Below are positions 9,211 to 18,140 of a DNA stretch of 64,000 nt, piece after piece. This stretch comes from Prevotella scopos JCM 17725 (GTDB lineage: Bacteria; Bacteroidota; Bacteroidia; Bacteroidales; Bacteroidaceae): assembly GCF_018127785.1 (NCBI RefSeq), contig NZ_CP072390.1, positions 1,240,001 through 1,304,000 on the forward strand, given 5' to 3'. The notes below the pieces were generated by a model, which made no database searches, had not been told where the DNA came from, and saw nothing but the letters and a program-made list of their open reading frames with translations. How positions within the stretch are numbered: the first letter of the stretch is position 1; each line of letters starts with the position of its first letter. The translations under genes and the position numbers were made by a program.

Positions 9211-11331
9211 TTACATGGTACGTTGTATAATACTTTCATTCTTCCTGCTTGTCCTAACACTCACTTCTTTATTGAAGATTGTGTAAGATATTGTAAGTTC
9301 CACGCCTCGCATATCATTTTTACCTCTCGTTCCCCAATCTATACTATTGAAGTGATACAGAATGTTGTTGTAATTAGCCTTTCCCAAAATATCATTTACA
9401 GCTAAATTGATATTCAGCCTATTCTTCAGCAATGACGATGCAACACCCATATTCCAACTATGAATACTCTTCTGATTATACAACAAATACTCATTTCTAC
9501 CTTGATAAGTATAATCTGTAAACAAATAAATACTCGGGGTCAGAGCATAATTGATATTCACCTGCCCATTGAAAGCAACTTTGTCATTTCTGTATTTTTG
9601 TTCTTTAAACACATATTCTCCATGTGAGAACACCACCTCACCCTCGCATGAGAGTTCAATATTACCAATAGCTTTAGAATAATTCAATATCACCCTGAAA
9701 TCGCTTGCTTTCTTCATATTCATGGAATAAGAAGAGAGGATATTGCTCGTTGCGTCTATCTGTTCAAGCACACTCACAAGTGGATTCTTTCTATAAGTAT
9801 AACGCAATGAAAGGGTTAAGTCTTTCCATGTAGAACTTAGTGTGTAGCGATCCATAGTTTCGTTTTCAAGATTTGTATTCCCCTTGCTATATAGAAGTGA
9901 ATCCTGATAAACAAGTCCAGAGTTTAGTTGGGCAAAGTTAGGTTGTGTAAGATTTCTTCTATAATTAAACTGGAAGAACCAATTATCATTCGGTCGATAC
10001 TTTATAGTGATTACAGGGCAGAACGTAGAAAAGTGTTGTTTGATTTGATTTGCCACCATGTTTATTCCCGAAACACTGCTAATGGTTCTATGCACATACT
10101 GATAGCGCATCGCAGGCATGACTATCCATTTGCCGAAACTTTTAGTGAATGACAAATAGGCTTGCGGATTTGATTCTTTTACATTGATATCGTTGATATA
10201 ACTATGCACATTCAAATATGGTATTTCTGAATTTGTTTTGGACTTTGAATCTACATAATTATATAGAACTCCTGCCATAGCACTGATATTCCATGGAAGT
10301 TTAAATCCATTGTCAATACTTGTTGTATAGACAGTATAACGGCGGTTGCCATGACTCTTGGTAAGCGAAGACAAGCTTGCATCGCTTTCCGAAGTTTGCA
10401 GATTATGATTAATATTCGTGGAAGCTATTTCCTGAGAAATGTCAATATTATAATTATTGCTTGCATAAACATATTGCAACGTTCCGCTATGTATGTTCTC
10501 CAAGTTTCTACCTTGTCTATCTATGTTCCTCCATTGCTTTTGTTGCTGCCACCTCGTCAAATTTGTACCAAATGCCTTATTATCCTCATCGCTGAATTGA
10601 TAGAAATAATAAAGTCCTAATCTGCTTTTGGCATTCAACTGATAATCCGCAGAGAAGTTTACCTTATGAGCTAAGGTTGTTATAGGCGTTTCTCGCTTTT
10701 GCTCAATGGAGAATATGTCATCACGATAGATGTTGCGAAAATATGTTTCCTTATTCTTGTTACCATCTTTGCCACCCATATAGGATAGGTTAGCAGAAAA
10801 ACCCTTATATTGTCCCATCACATTGAGGATGCCTACATCTGAAAACATTCTTGTTTGTTTCAAGTAGTTGCCAACACTAAGAAATATAAAATCATTAATA
10901 TGCTTAATGGTTGTAATGGTAATAATGGGTTGTCCGTTGGGACTGTACTTTACAGAGGGGGTTCTGTCTATCTCTATACTCTTAATATTGTCGGCTTGCA
11001 ACGTGGACAGAACCTTCGCATCGGACAAAAGTCGTCCGTCCAAAACATAAATAGGTTCGCCCAATCCATTTACTTCTATATTGTCATTAACCGAATGCAG
11101 ACCCGGTGTATGCGACAACATTCTCATTGCCGTACCCATTTTCGATAGCACAGTATTGGCAACCTGAATCTTGGAAACACTCCCTTTAGTTTTCACACGT
11201 GGCATATGTCCTTTCACCACAACATTGTCCAATGCTATGGTTGTAAGAAAAGTACTGTCTTTTACTTCGTTTTGACCGAAACAAAAGGAAAAGTTTACAC
11301 AAAAGACTAATAAGGTTACTATCTTTTTCAT
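9211..11331 (-). CDS. Outer-membrane beta-barrel family protein lacking the regulatory-like N-domain
   Basis: The 706-residue protein has a signal peptide ending FCFGQ and goes almost directly into a plug-like region (LDNVVVKGHMPRVKTKGSVS; GEPIYVLDGRLL; IKSIEIDRTPSVKYSPNG), followed by a barrel of about 530 residues. It lacks the carboxypeptidase-regulatory-like domain of its neighbours, which explains its shorter length. It lies between the C39 peptidase fragment (11423) and the IS1380 remnant. Its 3' end is 27 bases from the IS-derived reading frame, so some downstream sequence may have been lost. It is related to the other three barrels of this locus. Confidence 0.7.
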   Translation of the reverse strand: MKKIVTLLVFCVNFSFCFGQNEVKDSTFLTTIALDNVVVKGHMPRVKTKGSVSKIQVANTVLSKMGTAMRMLSHTPGLHSVNDNIEVNGLGEPIYVLDGRLLSDAKVLSTLQADNIKSIEIDRTPSVKYSPNGQPIITITTIKHINDFIFLSVGNYLKQTRMFSDVGILNVMGQYKGFSANLSYMGGKDGNKNKETYFRNIYRDDIFSIEQKRETPITTLAHKVNFSADYQLNAKSRLGLYYFYQFSDEDNKAFGTNLTRWQQQKQWRNIDRQGRNLENIHSGTLQYVYASNNYNIDISQEIASTNINHNLQTSESDASLSSLTKSHGNRRYTVYTTSIDNGFKLPWNISAMAGVLYNYVDSKSKTNSEIPYLNVHSYINDINVKESNPQAYLSFTKSFGKWIVMPAMRYQYVHRTISSVSGINMVANQIKQHFSTFCPVITIKYRPNDNWFFQFNYRRNLTQPNFAQLNSGLVYQDSLLYSKGNTNLENETMDRYTLSSTWKDLTLSLRYTYRKNPLVSVLEQIDATSNILSSYSMNMKKASDFRVILNYSKAIGNIELSCEGEVVFSHGEYVFKEQKYRNDKVAFNGQVNINYALTPSIYLFTDYTYQGRNEYLLYNQKSIHSWNMGVASSLLKNRLNINLAVNDILGKANYNNILYHFNSIDWGTRGKNDMRGVELTISYTIFNKEVSVRTSRKNESIIQRTM

Positions 11332-11422
11332 CGACTTAAATATTTATACATGTAAAAATCAGGAAGAAATTCTGATAAATTCCTTTTATACATTGAACAG
11401 TTTTTTTATTTTCTAATCCCAA

Positions 11423-11605
11423 CTACGAAGCAACTTTGTCAATAGCAAGTGGCGAAACACCTTCTGTAGTTGCAAAGCATTGTTCTGATAGATAGTTCAT
11501 ACTTTTATCCTTTTTAAAGTAAGAACATATCATTGCTAAGCATGCTGTGCCACACTCCATTGTGTCATGTTGTAAAATACAATTCATTCTATATGTTTTT
11601 GTCAA
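11423..11605 (-). pseudogene. N-terminal fragment of a C39-peptidase bacteriocin exporter
   Basis: The 60 residues match the start of the C39 peptidase domain of peptidase-containing ABC transporters. QHDTMECGTACLAMICSYF contains the catalytic-cysteine motif (Q oxyanion residue, then D-x-x-x-C-G-x-A-C-L), followed by LSEQCFATTEGVSPLAIDKVA. It then stops. Full exporters have about 700 residues, with the catalytic His/Asp, membrane and ATPase domains, and none of that is present. Its ATG overlaps the TGA of the upstream barrel gene (ATGA, 11602-11605), a sign of former translational coupling. These enzymes cleave double-glycine leader peptides of bacteriocins and RiPPs during export. Confidence 0.8.
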
Positions 11606-13908
11606 AGTCTGTCTTTTTCTTTATTACCAGCTCCCTTTCCCTTATACTTCGACTTGATGGAATTGAAACTATAGCTAACGATACATTCTATAGCACGGGT
11701 ATTTAAGCGTTTCTCTGTGTTGATTTCTCTTGCACCACTATAAAGTGTGAATTGATTTTTGCGTGCTGTATTGAAAATGTCATTTAACAAAAGCTTCGCC
11801 TTCCAGTGCTGTCCCCATTGCTTGGTTACGCCAGCATTGATTTGCCATGTTTTCCCCACATCTAAATTCTCACCATTACCTTTGCTTCGCCAGCTCAAAT
11901 CGGCACTAAGCATACAAGTAGGACTTAATACGATGAGATTGTTGAAGCGAACAATACCCATCGGCTTGTTGAAATGCTTCACTTCGCCCCTGTAAATTTC
12001 TTTGTAGAAAGGCTTTATAATACCAACCATCAATGCAGGATAGTAGCGTTTGAATTGAGGTGCAAGTTGCATCATCAATTGCAACTCGTCCATATTATAC
12101 TCTGAGTTTGCTTTCTTGAACAAGGTTGCAGTGCTTCCGTTAAAGTTTACTGCCGATGTCATAATCTTGTCTGTTGTGTGCATATAGTTTACTATCAGCA
12201 TTGCCCAGCGGTAGCGTGCATTGAGCGAGATATTGTCGATGTATGACGGACGCAACAATGGGTTGCCACTTTCGTAGAGATAACGATTGACATACGAGAT
12301 AGTACCGCTCAATTGTGAATACAGCGGACGATTATACTTCTTGGCATAGCTCAGTTGTATCATACCCTTTCCTATCGGCATTGCCAGCATAGCCGTTGGG
12401 AAGAGTTTGTCGTAGATGCGAGATTGCTCGGAAATTCTAAGTCCATTCTGATAATAGTTGCTGTTTATATGCTCGTAGCGACTGCCCAATTGGAAAGTAA
12501 TTTTACCAAATCGTTGCATCAACTCCACATATACAGCTGTATTGTTTTCTTGTATCATTGGTAGATTATCTGCCAATACATGTTCAATATTGATAAAACG
12601 TTCATTGCGACGACTATTAGAATACTCCGTTCCAAAACTGATTTGTCCTTTCCATAATGGTCTTGACAGATGCACCTCGCCTGCAAACATTCGGGCATTG
12701 CTATTATCGTTCAATGTGATGGCTCTATTGTTTGTGTTATGGTTTACCTCCTGATTGTGCTCTTCTGCTTTCCCTTTTTTCCACAATACGTCGAAGGCTA
12801 CGTTAAGTGTCCATTTGCCAATGGTATTGGTGTAATATCCATCAATATTATGCATCGTAGTGCGATTATCGGTATTGTGAACAATGGCACTCTCTTCTTC
12901 CAATACATTGTCTATCCACGACTTCGACTGATAGAAGTTCCAGGCCTTACTTGGTGTGTGAGTTAGTTTATAATACAAACCCAGTGAATGAGTTGGCGAG
13001 AACGTATAGTTGAAGCCTATCCGCCCATCGTATGTCTGTGAACGCCCTATTGATTGCATATCAATATCTTGCCTGTATTGAGAGGCAAGCCAAGTGTTTT
13101 GCTGATTGTTGCTTGTGCCTTTTACTTTTCTTCTCGAATATTCCACATCTGCAAAAATGTCAAGTTTGTTGAGGCGATAGTTCATATTGACAATTTCAGA
13201 ACCATAAAGATAGTCACTATAACCTATTTTAGTGGTGTTATCAATTGCCAATCCTTCGCCTTGCTCCCTTTCTGCTGTAATGCGTATCACCGCCTTTACA
13301 GTGGCATCGTAGCGTGCTCCAGGATTTGTTACAACTTCCACTTTCTTTATTTTATTTGATTTGAGTTGTTCCAACAAATTGTTGTTATTTACTTTACGAC
13401 CATTGATATAGATTATTGGTGTACCTTTTCCGAACACCTCTATACCACCTTGATTGCTGACCACACCCGGTAAACGGCCGATGACATCGTTTGCATTACC
13501 CAATCGTTCAAGAATAGTTCCTTTTACCGTCGTAACTAAAGCGTCTCCTTCAATGCGTGTTATAGGCCTGTCGGATTTTACGACTACTTCGTTTAGATTC
13601 GCAGCACTACCTATCAGGGTTATACAAAGAGGTTCATCAGTTTTTGCACGGATTGTTTTGGTGACGTATCCAATGCACGACACTCTCAGTAATCCTTTAG
13701 CTGCATTCTCAATCTTAAACTCTCCTTTTTCGTTTGTTATGACACCTGTTACAAATGAAGAATCAGTGTCGTTGAGTAATTCTACATTCGCAAAAGAGAT
13801 AGCACATTCTTCGCTATCAACAACTTTTCCGTAATAACTTTTCTGTGCGTATGTCATAAAACATATACAACAAAAGAGAGCGATGGTAAATACACGTTTC
13901 GGGGTCAT
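11602..13908 (-). CDS. Outer-membrane beta-barrel family protein, first gene of the decayed peptide locus
   Basis: The 768-residue protein has a signal peptide ending FMTYAQ, a regulatory-like domain (about 22-105, SYYGKVVDSEECAISFANVE), a plug-like region (LNEVVVKSDRPITRIEGDAL; GKGTPIIYINGRKV; VTNPGARYDATVKAVIRI) and a long barrel. It is full length and in frame. Its stop overlaps the start of the C39 fragment, so the barrel and a peptide exporter once shared an operon. A role in moving a matured peptide across the outer membrane is possible, but that is an inference from context. It is closely related to the frameshifted gene at 6153-8457. Confidence 0.75.
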   Translation of the reverse strand: MTPKRVFTIALFCCICFMTYAQKSYYGKVVDSEECAISFANVELLNDTDSSFVTGVITNEKGEFKIENAAKGLLRVSCIGYVTKTIRAKTDEPLCITLIGSAANLNEVVVKSDRPITRIEGDALVTTVKGTILERLGNANDVIGRLPGVVSNQGGIEVFGKGTPIIYINGRKVNNNNLLEQLKSNKIKKVEVVTNPGARYDATVKAVIRITAEREQGEGLAIDNTTKIGYSDYLYGSEIVNMNYRLNKLDIFADVEYSRRKVKGTSNNQQNTWLASQYRQDIDMQSIGRSQTYDGRIGFNYTFSPTHSLGLYYKLTHTPSKAWNFYQSKSWIDNVLEEESAIVHNTDNRTTMHNIDGYYTNTIGKWTLNVAFDVLWKKGKAEEHNQEVNHNTNNRAITLNDNSNARMFAGEVHLSRPLWKGQISFGTEYSNSRRNERFINIEHVLADNLPMIQENNTAVYVELMQRFGKITFQLGSRYEHINSNYYQNGLRISEQSRIYDKLFPTAMLAMPIGKGMIQLSYAKKYNRPLYSQLSGTISYVNRYLYESGNPLLRPSYIDNISLNARYRWAMLIVNYMHTTDKIMTSAVNFNGSTATLFKKANSEYNMDELQLMMQLAPQFKRYYPALMVGIIKPFYKEIYRGEVKHFNKPMGIVRFNNLIVLSPTCMLSADLSWRSKGNGENLDVGKTWQINAGVTKQWGQHWKAKLLLNDIFNTARKNQFTLYSGAREINTEKRLNTRAIECIVSYSFNSIKSKYKGKGAGNKEKDRL

Positions 13909-13957
13909 TTTTCTTATCTTTATTTATTATTGCATAATTACGAACTGAATAGAGTTT

Positions 13958-14179
13958 CTAATTCTTGGTTATATATGGACATTTAGTGTCTGGGTAATAC
14001 CATTTATCCTTGCCATATTCCATAACTATATCCCGATAACATACTTGTCTCCCTTCTCTGCACTTTTGAAAATCTTTGCAAGAGTGGCTATTCGAGTCTT
14101 TTGGGATATCTGTTGATTTTATATAGTAAAGACTATAACTTTCATTTGAGTTCCATATATCCTCCAATGAATTATTCAT
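13958..14179 (-). pseudogene. C-terminal SPASM-domain fragment of a radical-SAM peptide maturase
   Basis: The frame reads NNSLEDIWNSNESYSLYYI, then CKDFQKCREGRQVCYRDIV, then YGKDKWYYPDTKCPYITKN. This is the usual end of SPASM-domain radical-SAM maturases in Bacteroidota RiPP clusters: a 'gn-leDIW' segment, closely spaced cysteines for auxiliary iron-sulfur clusters, and a terminal YPDxxCPY. The radical-SAM domain with its CxxxCxxC motif (about 300 residues) is absent, so the fragment cannot be catalytic. It lies just upstream of the barrel gene that is coupled to the C39 fragment. Confidence 0.75.
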
Positions 14180-14719
14180 ATCTAAGCATCAATAGAGTAT
14201 TTTTTATCTATTTCCATTTTGTTTAAAAATTATCACTTTCTTAAAGCTTCCAGCATTGCTCCTTTTGGCAGCGAGGGCTGTTTTATAATCTTGTCGATTT
14301 GATTATTTCTGTTGTAAATATATTTACTAAAGTTTCACACCCTCAAGAAGTTAGCTTGAAACAACTGTTTTTCAATAATTGTTGGTAACTTTGTAGTGTT
14401 ATACAGCATTGATTATCTTTAAATTTAAGAGTAACTTTGATGGATGCGAATCTAGACAATTTAATCAAAACTTCCAAGTTTTTGAATGTTAAAGAAATAT
14501 AAGCAGCGATATTTTCTCACTTTTCTCAACATTTGGTCTTGGTCATCTACTCTGTAGGCTTTCTTTGGAGAAACTCGATGGAATCTCCGCTGTAAAACTG
14601 ATTCTTCCTCTTTGCCATTTCCGTATTAATGGTTAATTCGAAGTTCAAAATGCGAAGGAGAAAGAGGAAAGTCGAAAATGCAAAGGGCGAAACCTTGCTC
14701 ACAGATAGCAAAGAAAGAA
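14180..14719. other. Intergenic region with short coding remnant
   Basis: No intact gene was found. On the minus strand near 14226-14330 a short open stretch ends in QPSLPKGAMLEALRK and a stop. It has no start codon or recognisable family and may be the end of another lost gene. No double-glycine precursor peptide was found. The reading frame over 14547-14840 on the minus strand crosses a repeat boundary and was not called. Confidence 0.4.
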
Positions 14720-14997
14720 AAGGCTCTATAACGAATCGTGTGGGTAATTCGTCATAGAGCATAAAATATTGTTGAAAGCTATAGCCTCCAACTAGACACA
14801 ACTCCAGATTGACCTTCATTTCAATATGCTTAACGCACATTAAATCCCTACCCTTCCATATACAGCAATGGTGTTAACCCTTCGCACATGTTGTGCATAC
14901 CATCCGCACCACATGTGCTAAGCACCCGCACCAAACGTGCTGAGCACCCGCACCAAACCGATGGAATATCAACACACACGATTCGTTATAGAGCCAA
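14720..14997 (-). repeat. Dispersed terminal-inverted-repeat element (MITE-like), copy 1
   Basis: It starts with GGCTCTATAACGAATCGTGT and ends with the inverted form (ACACGATTCGTTATAGAGCC), about 280 bp apart. The plus-strand left end is itself a hairpin: GGCTCTATAACGAAT, 10-nt loop, ATTCGTcATAGAGC. Inside are three 22-bp units of the GCACATGTGGTGCGGATGCT type and a conserved segment around AACACCATTGCTGTATATGG. The copy at 44434-44674 is the reverse complement with the same order. No coding capacity was found. Confidence 0.75.
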
Positions 14998-15505
14998 AGA
15001 AAAAAGACACAGAACTTCTAAACCGAAAAGGCGCAGCCCTACCCTACACGAAAAAGGAGAAGGGAGCGTAATTTGGAAACGATTCATAAACTCGTCCTAC
15101 TGAAAACACGACCCTAAACTATAGCAAATTTGTATCCCTATCCCGTCGGGGAGGAGCGGCATGGAGCTGCTTTTATTCTTTGAATTATCTTTACAAGTTT
15201 ACAAGTCGTTAGCCTGAAAAAGCACAAAAAATATGCGATTTTTGCACCTTTGTAAGCTGTTAATATTCAAGAGGTTACAAAGGCGGTTCTAAAAGGGCGT
15301 TAACAAGGGCCTTAAAGGGCGTCAACAAGAAGCTTAAAGGGCACCTTTTAGAAGGTCATTGGGCGTTAATTGAAATGCTCAAGAGCATCAATTAAAAATT
15401 TCCCATGACTTTATGTTTATAAAAAGAGGCACTGAGATGGCTTTATAATGTAGTTTCTTCCCATACCAAGAAATAGTGATAAGAAAAAATCACTATTTAT
15501 GAGTA
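14998..15505. other. Intergenic region, no gene seen
   Basis: AT-rich sequence containing a run of GGGCGTTAACAAG / GGGCGTCAACAAG / GGGCACC / GGGCGTTAA imperfect repeats at about 15295-15370. No reading frame with coding character was seen. It separates the repeat element from the uptake operon promoter. Confidence 0.4.
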
Positions 15506-15700
15506 TTGGGCAATATACAGATTATCCCTACCTTTGCAGCCGTAATTCGTAAAAATGAAAACACAGGACTGACTTATTTTGCAGACACCTGCGGCTTAGT
15601 CTGAGGCCTGAGTAAACCCATATAGATTCACTCCCCTCCGATGTAACAATTGGGGGATTCTGCATCTATTTACTAACAAACAATTTTGTAATCTGAGTAT
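15506..15700 (+). promoter_or_regulatory. Promoter and about 160-nt 5' leader of the uptake operon
   Basis: TTGG (15506-15509), 19 bases, then TACCTTTG (15529-15536) matches the Bacteroidota -33/-7 promoter. Transcription should start about 7 bases downstream, which leaves roughly 155 nt before the ATG at 15701. The leader can form a CAGAC/GTCTG hairpin (about 15582-15603) and a weaker TCCCC/GGGGA hairpin (about 15633-15659) close to the start codon. It matches no riboswitch class that I recognise by eye. A regulatory leader is possible but unproven. Confidence 0.5.
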
Positions 15701-18124
15701 ATGAACAAATCAAATTTGAACTATGAAAGGCGTGTCAAATACTACTTGTCCGCCACTCTCTTAAGTTCGCTGTTCTTATTCCCGCCCACTTACGCCCAAG
15801 CTGCGTCAGTGCATGAACAGGAGATTATGGCGGAAGAAGACAAAGATGCCAAGACATCTGTAACCATTCGGATTGTCTCCGAAGTGTCACAAGAACCGCT
15901 TATCGGTGCCGTTGTTCGTTGCGAAGGCGTTTCCAACCCTTCGGTGACGGACATCGATGGTAGGTGTACGATTAAACTCAAGCGCACTACCGACCGCATG
16001 AAACTGACGGTTTCCTACGTAGGTTATAAGACGGTGACACGTGTTGTCAGCATCCCCGACAGCCGCATGATAACCTTACAGCTGAAGGATGATTCTAAAC
16101 AATTAGATAATGTCACTGTCACCGCACTGAAACGTCACACGAGCGTCCTACAACAATCGTCAGCTATCAGTCAGGAAGCATTGGAGAAAGGCGGTGCAAC
16201 GTCGTTGGCAAAACTCCTTGAAACCATTCCTGGCGTCAGTTCCATCAGTACGGGAAACACGATTGCAAAGCCTGTTATACAAGGTATGCACAGTAGTCGT
16301 ATTCTCTTGATGAACAATGGAGTACGATTAGAAAGCCAGAGTTGGGGTGCCGACCACGCACCAGAGCTTGACTATACAGGTTCGAGCATGGTAGAAGTGG
16401 TGAAAGGTGCCGAGTGTATTCGCTATGGCTTCGGTGCAATGGGTGGTGTGGTACTCTTGAATGATGCGCCCCTACCCTACGAAAACAAGAAGATTAAGGT
16501 GAATGGAAACGTCAATATGGGTTACGATACCAATGCGCGTGGCTTCAGTGGATCGGGTACTATCGAGACTGGTTATAAGCAGTTTGGTCTGCGTCTACAC
16601 GGAATGTACACCAAAGGAGGCGACTATCATACAGCCGACTACGTACTGAACAATACGGGATATAACACCATCAGCTTCTCAGCCTTAGCTGGTTGGCAAG
16701 GAAAGAAGCTCACGGCAACGCTCTTCTCAAGTATCTACTATCAGCGAAGCGGAATCTATTACGCCAGTAAGATATCCGACCTATCACAGTTGATCAAGCG
16801 ATTTGAATACGGACGCCCTGATCCAGAGACCGTTAAACCCTTCTCTTACGAAATCAAACCGCCGTTCCAGCAGTCGCAACACGTGACGTTGAAGGGTGAA
16901 CTGAAATGGGAACTTAATCCTAACCATCACCTCAATTTCACGCTATCTTTCCAAGAGAATCTCCGTCAAGAGTTCGAAAACCGAAAGAAGACACAATGGA
17001 GTTGGATTCCAATGCAGGACCTGATGCTGAAAACCTATAAGTTCGACGTACTTTGGCAAGCGAAATGGAAACTATGGAAGATGACAACTGATGCTGGTCT
17101 TTCTAATACCTACCAAACGAACTTCAACTATCCAGGTACGAAACAGCCTGCTTTTGTTCCTAACTTTGCAGCCCTGTCGATGGGTGGATATTTCCTTCAT
17201 AAGGCAGAGTTTGGTAAGTTGCAGTGTGCCCTCGGTATGCGTTACGACTTCCGTGTGTTGTCGGTTAATGGCTATAGCAGCCTCAGCAACTATACCTACT
17301 ACGACGACTTCAAACTCTATAGTAACTTCACCATGAGCCTTGCCACCCACTATCAGTTCAGTGACAAGTGGGATGCACGTGCGAATATCGGTTGGTCATG
17401 GCGTCCACCAGATATCAACGAGCTCTATGCCATTGGCTTGCAAGACGGTTCCTATTGGGTAGTAGGCAACAAGAATCTTGCCAGCGAGCGTGGTTATAAA
17501 CTCGTGTTAGGTACGAAGTATAGGAACACATGGTTCTCTGTAGAGCCAAGTGTCTTCTTCCAGCGTATCAATAGCTATATCTACGACCACATCGGAACAG
17601 GTAAGGACCGCTTCCACAACCATCCAAGTGGTAAGTATCCGAAGTTTATCTACGACCAAGACGATGTGAAACTCTATGGTGGTGACATCGAAGCAACCGT
17701 GAAGCCGCTGCAAGGACTGACCTTTGTCGGCAAGGGAGAATGGATGTTTGCACGCAACCTGACCCATAATGACTGGCTACCTTTCATGCCATCAGACCGT
17801 TACGGACTATCAGCTACCTACGACCTACCGCTGACGAAGAATCATAAGTATCGTTCTTCGCTGTCGCTCTCAGGTATCTACGTGACCAAGCAGACCCGCT
17901 TTGATCCCGATAAAGACCTTGTTCCCGACTCGCCACCAGCCTATTTCCTACTGAATGGTACGGCTGAGTTCCGAATCGCGTTACCACAGAATAGAGAGTT
18001 GAAGTTTATGATTGTCGGTGATAACATCCTCAACGCACTCTATAAGGAGTACACCGACCGCTTCAGATACTACGCCCATGAGCGCGGATCAAACTTCTCT
18101 TTACGCACATTGTTTAAGTTCTAA
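15701..18124 (+). CDS. TonB-dependent receptor of a probable metal/cofactor uptake operon
   Basis: The 807-residue protein has a cleavable signal region (about 1-35, FPPTYAQA), a carboxypeptidase-regulatory-like domain (about 50-130), a plug domain (LDNVTVTAL; TIPGVSSISTGNTIAKPVIQ; GMHSSRILLMNNGVRLE; SWGADHAPELD; VVKGAECIRYGFGAMGG) and a 22-strand-type barrel ending SLRTLFKF. The plug pattern PVIQGM..RILLMNNGVR plus ADHAPELD resembles zinc/copper-type receptors such as ZnuD, but this is only a family resemblance. It is followed after 16 bp by three lipoprotein genes in the same direction. The ATG is preceded by the operon promoter. Confidence 0.85.
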   Translation: MNKSNLNYERRVKYYLSATLLSSLFLFPPTYAQAASVHEQEIMAEEDKDAKTSVTIRIVSEVSQEPLIGAVVRCEGVSNPSVTDIDGRCTIKLKRTTDRMKLTVSYVGYKTVTRVVSIPDSRMITLQLKDDSKQLDNVTVTALKRHTSVLQQSSAISQEALEKGGATSLAKLLETIPGVSSISTGNTIAKPVIQGMHSSRILLMNNGVRLESQSWGADHAPELDYTGSSMVEVVKGAECIRYGFGAMGGVVLLNDAPLPYENKKIKVNGNVNMGYDTNARGFSGSGTIETGYKQFGLRLHGMYTKGGDYHTADYVLNNTGYNTISFSALAGWQGKKLTATLFSSIYYQRSGIYYASKISDLSQLIKRFEYGRPDPETVKPFSYEIKPPFQQSQHVTLKGELKWELNPNHHLNFTLSFQENLRQEFENRKKTQWSWIPMQDLMLKTYKFDVLWQAKWKLWKMTTDAGLSNTYQTNFNYPGTKQPAFVPNFAALSMGGYFLHKAEFGKLQCALGMRYDFRVLSVNGYSSLSNYTYYDDFKLYSNFTMSLATHYQFSDKWDARANIGWSWRPPDINELYAIGLQDGSYWVVGNKNLASERGYKLVLGTKYRNTWFSVEPSVFFQRINSYIYDHIGTGKDRFHNHPSGKYPKFIYDQDDVKLYGGDIEATVKPLQGLTFVGKGEWMFARNLTHNDWLPFMPSDRYGLSATYDLPLTKNHKYRSSLSLSGIYVTKQTRFDPDKDLVPDSPPAYFLLNGTAEFRIALPQNRELKFMIVGDNILNALYKEYTDRFRYYAHERGSNFSLRTLFKF

Positions 18125-18140
18125 TTAGCTGAAAAAGAAT

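Noticed and set aside
14547-14840. 97-codon minus-strand reading frame
   Set aside because: It spans the boundary of the terminal-inverted-repeat element, has no start signal or family resemblance, and its composition follows the repeat.
15537-15700. TPP or cobalamin riboswitch in the uptake-operon leader
   Set aside because: The conserved cores of these classes were not found by eye; only generic hairpins are visible.
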